Part shown: positions 1-10,880 of the stretch, piece by piece
Layout of the letters: each line of letters starts with the position of its first letter
Numbering within the stretch: position 1 is the stretch's first letter
DNA from: Corallium rubrum
Taxonomy: Eukaryota > Cnidaria > Anthozoa > Scleralcyonacea > Coralliidae
DNA: 64,000 nucleotides
NCBI GenBank assembly: GCA_964035015.1
Contig: CAXIUP010000292.1
Location: 349,201 to 413,200, forward strand
Reading direction: 5' to 3'
Made by a program: the position numbers and the translations under genes
The notes under the pieces: generated by a model
What the model saw: the letters and a program-made list of their open reading frames with translations, nothing else
What the model was told of the DNA's origin: nothing
The model's database searches: none

Positions 1-1
1 A

Positions 2-189
2 ACTTTATTAATACCAACTGTTGTTTGTTGCCGTTGGTTAGAAGACAAGTCAAAGAACTCGTCTATTGAGACATGTCAATCAGAAGTTGTCAACACCACG
101 ACGGCGATGGATTTTCTAAATTGGCAAATGCCACGGCACACTAAGTTGTGTTGGCCTTACAATTTCAGTGAGGACAATATCTTGTCGAG
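2..189 (+). CDS. Possible partial exon, unknown protein
   Basis: A reading frame is open from the window edge and ends at a good splice donor (TCGAG followed by GTAAGA at 190). It contains an internal ATG at 107. The 62 residues match nothing I recognise. It lies left of the large transposon, so it may be an exon of the gene or region into which that element inserted. Being open over 188 bases is weak evidence; the donor is the main support. Confidence 0.25.
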
Positions 190-437
190 GTAAGATATGA
201 CTTTCTACAACTGACAACTGTGTTCCTTGATAGGAAATTTCACGGTTGTTTTCTTCTATTTTTAGGTGTATATTGGTGTGGGTTCATTGTGTTTGTGCTG
301 ATCAACATTCTGACTGCGTGTGTGTATGTTGACAAATTCTGGGCTTAATGGTACATTTGCTGTACTGTATAATTTTATTAAAGCTCTAGATTTGTCAAAA
401 CATAAATTAAGCACTTGGAATTGCATTGACAGGTTGA
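190..437. other. Left flank of the large transposon, no gene seen
   Basis: AT-rich sequence without a supported coding region. TTGA at 434-437 faces TTAA at 18259-18262 across the element and is read as the target-site duplication with one change. Confidence 0.5.
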
Positions 438-613
438 TGCGCCATATACCAAGTCACGGGTGACGTCACAATACTACACGGTTGACGTCACAATACTACC
501 ACTACTAATATTAATCATAATAGTGATCATAATAATAGTATTAAAACTATTAAAACGGCATCGTTCGCTAATATAGTAATAATAGTTATTATTATTGTAA
601 TAGTTATAACTAA
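438..613 (+). repeat. Left terminal inverted repeat, unique part
   Basis: These 176 bases are reproduced without a visible mismatch as the reverse complement at 18083-18258. The stretch is AT-rich inside and GC-richer at the tip, and leads into the GATC minisatellite. Confidence 0.9.
461..490 (+). promoter_or_regulatory. Paired TGACGTCA (CRE-like) sites in the left TIR
   Basis: The palindrome TGACGTCA occurs at 461-468 and 483-490, 22 bp apart, within a short direct repeat. The sequence matches the CREB/ATF consensus. It could be a transposase-binding direct repeat or a promoter element for the gene starting at 921; use is inferred. Confidence 0.45.
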
Positions 614-840
614 ATGGCATCGTTTAGATCATTTAGATCGTTTAGATCGTTTGGATCGTTTGGATCATTTAGATCATTTAGATCGTTTGGATCATTTAGA
701 TCGTTTGGATCATTTAGATCGTTTAGATCGTTTGGATCGTTTGGATCATTTAGATCATTTAGATCGTTTGGATCATTTAGATCGTTTGGATCATTTAGAT
801 CGTTTGGATCGTTTAGATCGTTTAGATCGTTTAGATCGAG
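614..840 (+). repeat. Subterminal 9-bp minisatellite (TTTRGATCR)
   Basis: About 25 copies of a nonamer, TTTAGATCG or TTTGGATCA with mixed variants, each holding one GATC. The inverted counterpart is at 17840-18074. Subterminal repeats in DNA transposons often bind transposase; that role is inferred. The open frames across it (SFRSFG-type repeats) are not genes. Confidence 0.85.
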
Positions 841-920
841 TTCGTACCCAGTCCCACGGTAAGTAACATCGCGCATAGCCTGCTTGCAGCCCGAAATTTG
901 CGCATACCCCAATACCAAAC

Positions 921-3900
921 ATGGCGTCCGGTTTGCTTTTACATGTGTTTGTGATCACTCTCTTAGCGTTTTCCCCTTCTTCTAATTGTATTAAATATCC
1001 TGAGGATTGGCTGGCCTTTGTCAGGATATGTATTGATACATTCGAAAAGTGTCCAAACCAAATGGTAAGCAGATTTAACGCTGACAGTTTTCATTCTTCG
1101 CTAGAACTATCTGACCATGAAGCTGTACCTGTATTAACATCAAGTATTCAGATACCTTCTGTTATTATATGGAATCCTATTATTATACCAGTGTTTAAGA
1201 GTGCTGGCAATCATTTGGAATGCCCTTCGTGCAAGTCGGTATTGAGGTTTTGGAAATGGAAAGACGGTAAAACTGAAAGAGACATGCCAAGGAAACTTTA
1301 TTGTATACAAGAACAGGTTTTACTTGTTTCATCAGTTTATCTCTGCGATAATCATCATCAAATTATATCTCACCATCCTTCATTACTAGAAGCCATTAGA
1401 CGAATGTTGTTTAGAATACCTTTTGTTTTATTTCACAAAGCTGGTGTTACAAGGGAGTTGTATGATTACATCTCCATTAGCGTTAACAGCGGGATATCTA
1501 TTCAAGATATAGAAAGTATGCTCATCAATCTTCACCAGTCACAAAACTCCCAAAAAGTATGCGACTTATATCTTAGACAATCTTCCTGCAACAATGAAAA
1601 TAGAAATAATCTTGGTTTTGATATTCCTTTATTTGAAGTTGACAAAGACTTCATTGGGAGAAAACTAATATCAAACATTTTCATAAGAGCTTTTATTGAG
1701 TCAGAGCATATGTATACCAGTCATATGAGTCAGAAGAAAGGAAATGGATTTCATTTGACCATACGTTCAAGGTTGCAGGGAATATTGGTTATTGGAAGAA
1801 TGGTTTGTGGGTGAAAATGTATGACAGCCTCTTCATCATAATGAATGAATATAGTGACATTCTTGGGTGGCAGTTAACAAAGGGAACAGCAATGTCAAAA
1901 GTTGAGAAGCTATTAGAAGGTGTAAAGAAGAGGTATGGTAATTGTGGGGAATTTGATCAACTTCAAGGTATTGTTGTTGACAATTGTTGTTTGCTAAGAA
2001 ATACTATAAATAGAATTTTTGGTTCAAATATTTCAGTAAAATTAGATATTTTTCATGCAATTCAAAGAGTTGTTAAAAACATCCCGAAGAGAAAGAACAA
2101 TGCTTTGATCAGGCAATTAAGAAAGAAACTGATTCAAGATTTTAGACTTTGCTTTCGAAGTGCTAGCGATACTGGAGAAACAAGAAAAGAAGATACACCA
2201 GAAAAACAGGTAATGGAAAGTAATGTACTGAAATTTGTGAACAAGTGGAAAGTCGAGGAAGTTGACAGTGTTAAAGTTTTGCCACAAGCTGCAGTTGATG
2301 CTGTAGACAATGTATTACTTCACATTAAATCAGGCTGTTTATCAAACATCCCCCCTTGTATTGGAACAAATCGAAATGAGCGATTACACCGGAAAATCAG
2401 AAAATGGTTGAATAAGAGTCGTGTTGGAATATGCCTTGCTGTTGCTCTTTTAGCAACAATATTTTATCTTCACATGGACAAAAACTACTGTCATGCAAAA
2501 GAAAAAGGAAGGAATGCAAAAAAGGTCACTCCAATAACCCAATGGTATAAGCAGTTTTTGGCAGGGGGTGGTAAAGAATCTGAAGAGAAATTCGGTATAG
2601 GTGTAAACATTAATGCTGCATCAAGTGATATCCAACAGAGTGCATACGAAACATTACCAAATTTGGAAACTATTTCTTTTGTGGACAGTGCTGATGACAA
2701 TTTAGATTCTTCAGGCTCTGATAATGATGAGGCAGAGATTAACAACAGCGATATTCAAAGCATTATCACTAAAGCAAAAGTGATGGCTAATATAGCTACC
2801 GAAACCTACACGAAGACCAAAGCACCTATAACTGCGAACAAGAATTTTTGGATTCATTCACCATCAGTTTTACTTATGTTTTCTAATCCAATTTTTGATG
2901 GCCAAGAAGAGAAAACTGTAACAGAGCAACGTCTGGATGGGATACTTGGAAACTATGGCCTTAAAAGAAAATCAGTTCCGGGGAATGGTGATTGCTCCTT
3001 TTTGGCTGTGTCTCATGGAATTGAAAGCTTCCTTGTAGATGCTACTCAGACAACAGTTTGTGCCCATCTAAATTCCTTAGGATTTTTCATTGGGCAAAAT
3101 ATTATGGATAGAGTTATTCATCTTCGATCACTGGTTGTTCAAGAATTTCTAGGTGAACACAGCAATGACTACTCAATGTTTTTAGTTAGTTCATCCAAAG
3201 AGTCTTATGAAGAAATGGCTCAAAGCTTCCAACAGCTTGGTTTCTTTGATTGTGAACTGGGAAATGGAGTGTTGCTAGCACTGGCTAATATATTACATTG
3301 CACAATTGTTGCATTTGCATCAATTGATAATTATCCTATCGTACCTCTTGTTCCCAGAAGTGCACCTTTATCTGCAATACCTCTATATGTTGCTTACAAC
3401 AACACTGGAAAAGGCCATTATGATGCAGTAGTGGCTGAAGATGAAGATCACCCAGTAGTGGACGATATGCCTGAAAAATCATTCCAATTAAAATGTAGCT
3501 GTGGGCGTGGTGCTGCCGGTGACAAAACCAACAAAGGATTCTGTAACTATTATGGATCAAGATGCAAATGTTATCAGAGTTTGCAAAGCTGCCATAGTGG
3601 TTGCCGTTGTTCTAATTGTGGAAACCCTTATGGTAAAAGAAATGTTGAGCTAAAAATTAAAGCTGAAAGAAAAAGAAAAAGACACCACAACACCCCAAGT
3701 TCCTCATCTGAGTTCTTGCAAAAAAAAAGTGAACCTCCTGCACCAGAAAAATGGACTGACTACGAACATTTTATTCTGCAACAAATTGTTGATATCACTG
3801 TTGATGATGATTCTGATCCTGACTATGCTAGAGTACACAGCTTGTTTCTGAAGGTTGTTGCAAACACCAACAGTTACATCACTTTAATACCTCCTACATT

Positions 3901-3994
3901 AGCTACTATTAAAACAAAAGTAGACTTATTCTTAAGAGACCGCATAGTGTTCAGGACTGTTCTAAAGCAAGAACTTTCCTGTAATTGGTTGTAA
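921..3994 (+). CDS. DDE transposase fused to OTU peptidase and CXC domain
   Basis: Likely transposase of the 17.8 kb element. It starts at ATG 921, just inside the left minisatellite. In order: a hydrophobic N-terminus; a DUF6729-like zinc ribbon (CPSC near 1220, second pair near 1345); a DDE core with D in FDHTFK (about 1757), D in VVDNCC (about 1977) and E in RNERLHRK (about 2375); an acidic linker; an OTU cysteine peptidase with GNGDCSFLAVS (about 2982) and GHYDAVV (about 3414) supplying Cys and His; a tesmin/TSO1-like CXC cluster (3494-3628), commonly DNA-binding; and a basic KAERKRKR stretch. The frame changes once, between about 1710 and 1760, just before the first catalytic Asp, so this copy is broken there or the assembly has an indel; no intron fits. 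OTU enzymes cleave ubiquitin; its use here is unknown. Confidence 0.75.
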
Positions 3995-5426
3995 ATAATA
4001 TATTCTCCTACATACAGTAAAGTTACACATTACACAATTATTCACAATATTTCTATCACTGATTTTTTCACCAGCTCTCCAGGCTACGTTTTTGCCAAAG
4101 GAACAAGTTATGTTGTGGTAATACCTATCATTTAAACTCTGAGTATAGTTATTAAATTTTAATACAGTAATTGTAAATATTTTATCAATTACAGTGTGCA
4201 TGTACATTTCACATAACACCAAAAAAAAACCCAGTTGAACATTGTTAACCAATTTACAGTAAATGATTTTAAATAGATTAAATGTGTTTAAAACAAACTA
4301 ACAATAAAGGAAACAGCCTAAGTTTTTGAAATTACTTTCTCAAATCATCAATAATTCATGCGCTAATTAGCCAATCAAAGAAAAATATTTGGTCATGTGT
4401 ATGAGTTTTGAAACCCGGGTAAAGGTTGCGCTAACTGAATTCATAATTAAGAAATCAGATAATAAATGGCACAAACAAAAGACAGTTTATTACCACATTT
4501 CTTAATTATAAATTCAACATGAGAGCATTGGAACCAAAAATATCACCAAGTCCTCTCGCAAATTCTACTATAATAGACTGTCAATTGAGAAGCTATTTCA
4601 TAAACTCGTGTATCGTCTTTTACCAGGGGTTACAAACACTTGAGACCAACAAAAATCACTCCGCCTATACCTCGTAATTTTCATTGTTCTCTTCAATGTG
4701 GTTGTAAAACATTTGAAAATAATAAAAATCACTTGGCTTGCAGCCTCGTGATTTTCATTATTCTCTCAAGTTTTACAAACACTCGAGAACAATGAAAATT
4801 ACTCGGTTGTCCTCTCGTGTTTGTAACCTCTGGTAAAACACTCCCACTCATTTATGAAATATACATAGCATATACAGTACCACCCACAAGCAAGTGTACA
4901 TACATACAGGCAACACAGTATGCAGTCTAAAGACATTCATCTCAATGAAATCTGTTGACAATCAGTGCAGAACATTCTGTTAACAATTTATCATTGTTGT
5001 TGCTGTTGTAAGGAAATTAAATGGTTTGCTTCGGACTGCCTGAAGATTGCCTGTTGCTGACTAAACATTTACTTTTGGGGAGGTACTGTAACCATTGAAA
5101 ATGAAGAATTCATAATCCTCAAAACACCTCAGCAAACCTCAAAGAATGTGCTACTATATGTGCTACTAGCAAATAAACTGCACTAATACTTCAAGCATGT
5201 GATTTTCACAGTTTACACAGCATAAAAAAAACCCAGTTAAGTAGTGTTGTCCAATTTAATTACAGCAAATGTTTAAATGCAAGTTTAACAACAAAGAAAA
5301 TAACCAATGTTTTGGAAATTCTAGAGTAATTCTAGACTAAGGATGCATGATAAAAGTCTAAATAGGTGCAAAAGAATGTGCAACATGGTGTGCCAATTGT
5401 GCAATTCACCACTTCAACGCCAAAAA
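3995..5426. other. AT-rich spacer with a foldback, no gene seen
   Basis: Follows the stop of the transposase gene. Short open frames here have no recognisable motif. The only clear structure is the inverted repeat at 4560-4860. Confidence 0.5.
4560..4860. repeat. Foldback repeat
   Basis: The left part carries TACCAGGGGTTACAAACAC and the right part its inverted near-copy ending GTAACCTCTGGTA. Between them, blocks of AAAATCACT and AATTTTCATTGTTCTC alternate on both strands. It looks like a non-autonomous foldback or MITE nested in the large transposon. Confidence 0.5.
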
Positions 5427-5925
5427 CACCTGTAGTGTCACATGATGCAAAACGTAAACAAAGTCGAAAAATGCGGACATTCGGTGCTGAGCGCGGTGCG
5501 TCAAGTCGCCTTGCCTATACAAAACAATGGTCGAGAGCCTTAGGAACCAAAGAAAAAATACAAGTATATATACTGAAGAAAAAGACAACTTACCTCTTCT
5601 TTCCTAGCTATCACCTAAACGGAATCAGGGTTTTGGTTCAGAACAGATATAGCTGTCTTTTGAGCAGACAAACGAATCGCCTCGACAACAAGCCGCAATT
5701 CATCGCAGTCGCTTATACACGAATCTTTTCGAAGCAGGGAATCGAACGAAGTGTACAGGATTGCCATTCTTATATTTGACCATGAAATGGGGGTATCGAG
5801 AATCGTTTTTACAAGTTCCCCAAGCGCATCTCTTGGTGGCCACCATATTGACGCACCGCGCTGAATGTCCGCATTTTCGTGACTTTTACTTCATTTACGT
5901 TTTGCATCACATGACACTACATGTG

Positions 5926-5935
<10 letters not shown>
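5427..5935. mobile_element. Non-autonomous MITE, about 0.5 kb
   Basis: Terminal inverted repeats of roughly 75 bp: the left includes TGTAGTGTCACATGATGCAA and a block GAATGTCCGCATTTT in inverted form; the right ends in the reverse complement at 5843-5926. The interior has only chance open frames. It is nested in the large transposon between its two genes. Confidence 0.65.

Positions 5936-5972
<37 letters not shown>
5926..5972 (+). repeat. (TG)n microsatellite
   Basis: Uninterrupted TG dinucleotides at the right edge of the MITE. Confidence 0.9.
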
Positions 5973-5976
<4 letters not shown>

Positions 5977-6353
5977 GCCAGAACAGTATGCAAAAAAATA
6001 GCCGGTTGTAAGTGGAAAAACAGGCAGCAGTAAACCACCGGTAACCGCCTATTAATGAAACCTCTGGCTACACAAAGCAATTATATACCATATGTCAATG
6101 TAATAAATTGTAGCTAAGCTATATCACTGAGCATTGCCAGATGGTGAAATGCCACCACCTCCTGTATCTGGTGAAATTCCAGGGTTCTCGGTGGTAATCT
6201 TTAACCAAACATTTGTCTGATTGCCCTCAAGATCACTCACATTAACCATACAGTATGTACATGAATTTCTAAAAATATTGCAGTGACATTTTCTATCTGA
6301 CAACAGTGTCTGAAATGGGAGGTTGTAAATAGTAAATAATAAAATTTGAAAAG

Positions 6354-6761
6354 TTATGATGCAGTTCTGTCAAGCATTTCATAGGCATCTCTTTCTGGAT
6401 GGTGGTGCTCCATATACAATTTCTGATCTTCAGTTATTAAGGGGTCTTCAGAAAAGTAGATGTTTTTATACTCATCCTCTGAAATTCCATACTTGGCCAA
6501 CAAAGCAATGTCTATCACATGTGGGAAGGCTTTATAAAAAAACACACCTCTTCTAACCTTCACAATCACACCAATTGATTCTTCTTTCAGACTTTCCATG
6601 GCTGATTCGACTTTTTCAGGACTTGGTCGGTCTGTAGAAGAGATTGAGTTGTAGAGGCGTTTCCTTGAACAGAAAGGGCCAGGTACTGCCAGTATTCTTT
6701 TCTTCAGCTCCATTTCAGTCACTCCAACAGGGACACTCGTGTTTTCTTTGATATTAACACA
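6354..6761 (-). CDS. Second exon of the DUF3987-like ATPase gene (winged-helix-like tail)
   Basis: 136 codons including the stop, read in phase 0 from a splice acceptor (CTTAG before TGTGTT at 6761). The only upstream exon in the element with a matching phase-0 donor is at 16527, so this is most likely the C-terminal exon of the ATPase gene. The residues suggest a small winged-helix fold: helices TEMELKKRILAV and SPEKVESAMESLKEESI, then a strand pair IGVIVKVRRGVFFY. The end is acidic and His-rich. The link between exons is inferred from phase and position only. Confidence 0.5.
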   Translation of the reverse strand, partial: CVNIKENTSVPVGVTEMELKKRILAVPGPFCSRKRLYNSISSTDRPSPEKVESAMESLKEESIGVIVKVRRGVFFYKAFPHVIDIALLAKYGISEDEYKNIYFSEDPLITEDQKLYMEHHHPERDAYEMLDRTAS

Positions 6762-8075
6762 CTAAGATATATAAAGTATATCAATGCTATATGTCAACAT
6801 AACCACCATGTTACTTTAATAACATAAAATATATGTGCACCATCGTGATTTACTGATTTCCACTTGTTCATCTTTCCTCAACAATGTCAAATTGCCCAAA
6901 ATTAGCCTTTCTCACGCTATGCAACCACGCCTTATCTGCCATTTTTGGGTGGCAAACCGCACGGGGACAGAGATGACAACAAGACAAAATCGATTTTGTA
7001 ATAGGAAAATTATAACGTTTGAGTTGAAATGTTTGGTGGTTAAAAATATACAAACGCTTCATTTTTTGCTTGGTTCGTAAAAGAGTGAAGTCACCTTGGT
7101 CCTGTAGAAATTTTAGCAGCTAACTTTCGAAACTTGAAAAGAAAACTGGTATTAAAGGTGCGAAGTGCCGTCGTCGACAACTCGAGGTGAGAATGATTTG
7201 TGTATTTAAGATCATACAATTTGATCATATATTATCATGTACAATTGCTTTATCTTAATTCGGGAATAATAAAACACTAGCGCATAATATAAAAGGTTTT
7301 TTTAGGGGTTTTTTAGACCATGGTCCCCACACATTTTCCCATTCAGTTTGATGAAGCCTTCTTGGATGCCAATTAGTTTCCATGTAGGATTAAGGTAAGT
7401 CATACTGGTTCATTGTTTGGGATTTACAGGTGTTACAAGATGTTACAGACCTAAAAACACCTAAAGCCTGTCATCAGCCATGCAAGTTTTCAGTGTACAT
7501 ACAAATACCGTAATTATTGACACCTACATCATTCATTCTCTGATGATGTTGCGTGCAGCAATGAAATGTTAGAACCTTAATACATTTTATTATACTTTTA
7601 CAATGTCTTACATTCGTGTTTTATGCTGGGCTTTAATTTTTACCATTCGTCTACGATTCCCACCTGGATCATCTGTTGCCCTTTCATATCTCGACTGAAT
7701 CAAACATCTCATCAATTATAGCTGGCATAGTAAGGTTTTCATATTTCTAGTTACTCTTGTATACCATTTGTTCCCATTTGGCAACTCTAGAAAGCGTGTT
7801 TATTTTGTTTCTTCGTTTGAAATCTATATTATCTAATTTATTTCAGTTTTATCGATATATTGTAGACCAACTTTACTTTGTTCAACGGAAGTAATATTAG
7901 CCTGCGTGCAGACTCTACTCGTTTCCGGAAGATGATACTGCAGGCTAAAGTAATATTCGCTTTTGTTTATGTAAACGTGGGCGGTTTCTAAAATCTCGGG
8001 GTGTCTGCAAGCGTTTCTTCACCCAGGCTACTAATAAGAAACGCTTGCAACGCAGGCTAATGTTTAACCAGTCTT
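6762..8075. other. Intron sequence of the ATPase gene outside the satellite
   Basis: AT-rich with no coding evidence. Contains the small MITE at 7898-8059. Confidence 0.4.
7898..8059. repeat. Small inverted-repeat element (TAGCCTGCGTGCA ends)
   Basis: Begins TAGCCTGCGTGCAGAC and ends with the near reverse complement TGCAACGCAGGCTA. Internal TTTCTTCACCCAGGCTA-type sequence repeats the motif. It looks like a short MITE. Confidence 0.45.
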
Positions 8076-8583
8076 ATAATGTCGTGTCGTGTCGGGTAAT
8101 CGTGTCGTGTGGGTAATAGGTCGTGGGTAATGTAGGTAATAGGTAATAGGTAATAGGTAATTAGGTGTATTAATAGGTAATAGGTAATAGGTAATAGGTA
8201 ATAGTATAGTAATAGGTAATAGGTAATAGGTAATAGGTAATAGGTAATAGGTAATGGGTAATAGGTAATAGGTAATGGTGTAGGTAATAGGTAATGGTAA
8301 TAGGTAATAGGTAATAGGTAATGGGTAATAGGTAATAGGTAATAGGTAATAGGTAATAGGTAATAGGTAATAGGTAATGGGTAATAGGTAATAGGTAATA
8401 GGTAATAGGTAATAGGTAATAGGTAATAGGTAATAGGTAATAGGTAATAGGTAATAGGGTAATAGGTAATAGGTAAATAGGGTAAGGTAGGTCGTGTATT
8501 AATGTAATAGGTGTGGGTGTCGTGGGGTAATAGGTAATAGGTAATAGGTAATAGGTAATAGGTATAGGTCGTGGGTAATAAAT

Positions 8584-8682
<99 letters not shown>

Positions 8683-9740
8683 AATAGGTAATAGGTAATA
8701 GGTAATAGGGGGGGTCGTGGGTGTCGGGGGGGGGGGTGTGGGTAATAGGTAATAGGTAATAGGTAATAGGTAATAGGTAATAGGTAATAGGTAATAGGTA
8801 ATAGGTAATAGGTAATAGGTAATAGGTAATAGGTAATAGGTAATAGGTGTGGTAATAGGTAATAGGTAATAGGTAATAGGTAATAAGTAATAGGTAATAA
8901 TAATAAGGTAATAGGTAATAATAATAGGTAATAGGTAATAAGGTAATAGGTAATAGGTAATAGGTAATAGGTAATAGGTAATAGGTAATAGGTAATAGGT
9001 AATAGGTAATAATAGGTAATAGGTAATAGGTAATAGGTAATAGGTAATAATAGGTAATAGGTAATAGGTAATAGGTAATAGTGTCGTAATCGTGTCGTGT
9101 CGTGTCGGGTAATAGGTAATAGGTAATAGGTAATAGGTAATAGGTAATAGGTAATAGGTAATAGGTAATAGGTAATAGGTAATAGGTAATAGGTAATAGG
9201 TAATAGGTAATAGGTAATAGGTAATAGGTAATAGGTAATAGGTAATAGGTAATAGGTAATAGGTAATAGGTATAGGTAATAGGTAATAGGTAATAGGTAA
9301 TAGGTAATAGGTAATAGGTAATAGGTAATAGGTAATAGGTAATAGGTAATAGGTAATAGGTAATAGGTAATAGGTAATAGGTGTGGGTAATAGGTAATAG
9401 GTAATAGGTAATAGGTAATAGGTAATAGGTAATAGGTAATAGGTATTAGGTAATAGGTAATAGGTAATAGGTAATAGGTAATAGGTAATAGGTAATAGGT
9501 AATAGGTAATAGGTAATAGGTAATAGGTAATAGGTAATGATAAGTAATAGGTAATAGTATAGGTAATAGGTATTATTAGGTAATAGGTATTAGGTAATAG
9601 GTATTAGGTAATAGGTAATAGGTAATAGGTAATAGGTATTGATAGTGGTAATAGGTAATAGGTAATGGGTAATAGGTAATAGGTATGTGGTATGGTAATA
9701 GGTGTGGGTAATAAGTAATAATTGGTAATAAGTAATAGTA
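8076..9740 (+). repeat. Satellite block 1: 7-bp unit AATAGGT
   Basis: About 200 copies of AATAGGT (GGTAATA in another register), interrupted by TCGTG pieces, variants such as AATAATAGGT, and the poly-G tract. It lies inside the ATPase gene intron. Confidence 0.9.
8584..8681 (+). repeat. Uninterrupted G tract of about 98 bases
   Basis: A pure G run between two AATAGGT arrays. G runs of this length are rare in real genomes and could form quadruplexes. A sequencing or consensus artefact is an equally good reading. Confidence 0.9.
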
Positions 9741-9960
9741 ATATCGTAATCGTCTCGTGTAAATCGTATGTAATAATAATGTAAATGTGTATCGTATCGT
9801 ATCGTGGGTAATAGGTCGTGTCGGTAAATAATAAGTAATCGTAATGGTAATAAGTATAAGTGTCGTGTCGTGTCGTAATCGTAATCGTAATCGTGTAATG
9901 GTCGTGTCGTGTAGGTCGTATCGTTCGTGTCGTGTCGTGTCGTGTCGTAATGGTGTCGTG
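9741..9960 (+). repeat. Junction zone of mixed GTAAT and TCGTG units
   Basis: Scrambled short units (CGTAAT, TCGTG, GTCGTATCGT) join the AATAGGT array to the TCGTG/TCGCG array. No gene is seen. Confidence 0.7.
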
Positions 9961-10880
9961 TCGTGTCGCGTCGCGTCGCGTGTCGCGTCGCGTGTCGCGT
10001 CGCGTGTCGCGTCGCGTGTCGCGTCGCGTGTCGCGTCGCGTGTCGTGTCGCGTGTCGTGTCGCGTGTCGTGTCGCGTGTCGTGTCGCGTGTCGTGTCGCG
10101 TGTCGTGTCGCGTGTCGTGTCGCGTGTCGTGTCGCGTGTCGTGTCGCGTGTCGTGTCGCGTGTCGTGTCGCGTGTCGTGTCGCGTGTCGTGTCGCGTGTC
10201 GTGTCGCGTGTCGTGTCGCGTGTCGTGTCGCGTGTCGTGTCGCGTGTCGTGTCGCGTGTCGTGTCGCGTGTCGTGTCGCGTGTCGTGTCGCGTGTCGCGT
10301 GTCGTGTCGCGTGTCGTGTCGCGTGTCGTGTCGCGTGTCGTGTCGCGTGTCGTGTCGCGTGTCGTGTCGCGTGTCGTGTCGCGTGTCGTGTCGCGTGTCG
10401 TGTCGCGTGTCGTGTCGCGTGTCGTGTCGCGTGTCGTGTCGCGTGTCGTGTCGCGTGTCGTGTCGCGTGTCGTGTCGCGTGTCGTGTCGCGTGTCGTGTC
10501 GCGTGTCGTGTCGCGTGTCGTGTCGCGTGTCGTGTCGCGTGTCGCGTGTCGCGTGTCGCGTGTCGCGTGTCGCGTGTCGCGTGTCGCGTGTCGCGTGTCG
10601 CGTGTCGCGTGTCGCGTGTCGCGTGTCGCGTGTCGCGTGTCGCGTGTCGCGTGTCGCGTGTCGCGTGTCGCGTGTCGCGTGTCGCGTGTCGCGTGTCGCG
10701 TGTCGCGTGTCGCGTGTCGCGTGTCGCGTGTCGCGTGTCGCGTGTCGCGTGTCGCGTGTCGCGTGTCGCGTGTCGCGTGTCGCGTGTCGCGTGTCGCGTG
10801 TCGCGTGTCGCGTGTCGTGTCGCGTGTCGCGTGTCGCGTGTCGCGTGTCGCGTGTCGCGTGTCGCGTGTCGCGTGTCGCG
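9961..10880 (+). repeat. Satellite block 2: GTCGCGT and GTCGTGTCGCGT units
   Basis: First GTCGCGTC-type units, then about 40 copies of the 12-mer GTCGTGTCGCGT, then about 45 copies of the 7-mer GTCGCGT. The block is CpG-rich, unlike the AT-rich surroundings. Confidence 0.9.

Noticed and set aside
610-918. Open frames of SFRSFG, DRLDHL and NDLNDP repeats at the left minisatellite, and their mirror at 17725-18082
   Set aside because: A 9-bp unit leaves all frames open; the same sequence appears inverted at the other transposon end as part of the TIR.
5366-6033. Two open frames of 90-137 codons
   Set aside because: They lie in a MITE and a (TG)n tract and share sequence with its inverted repeats.
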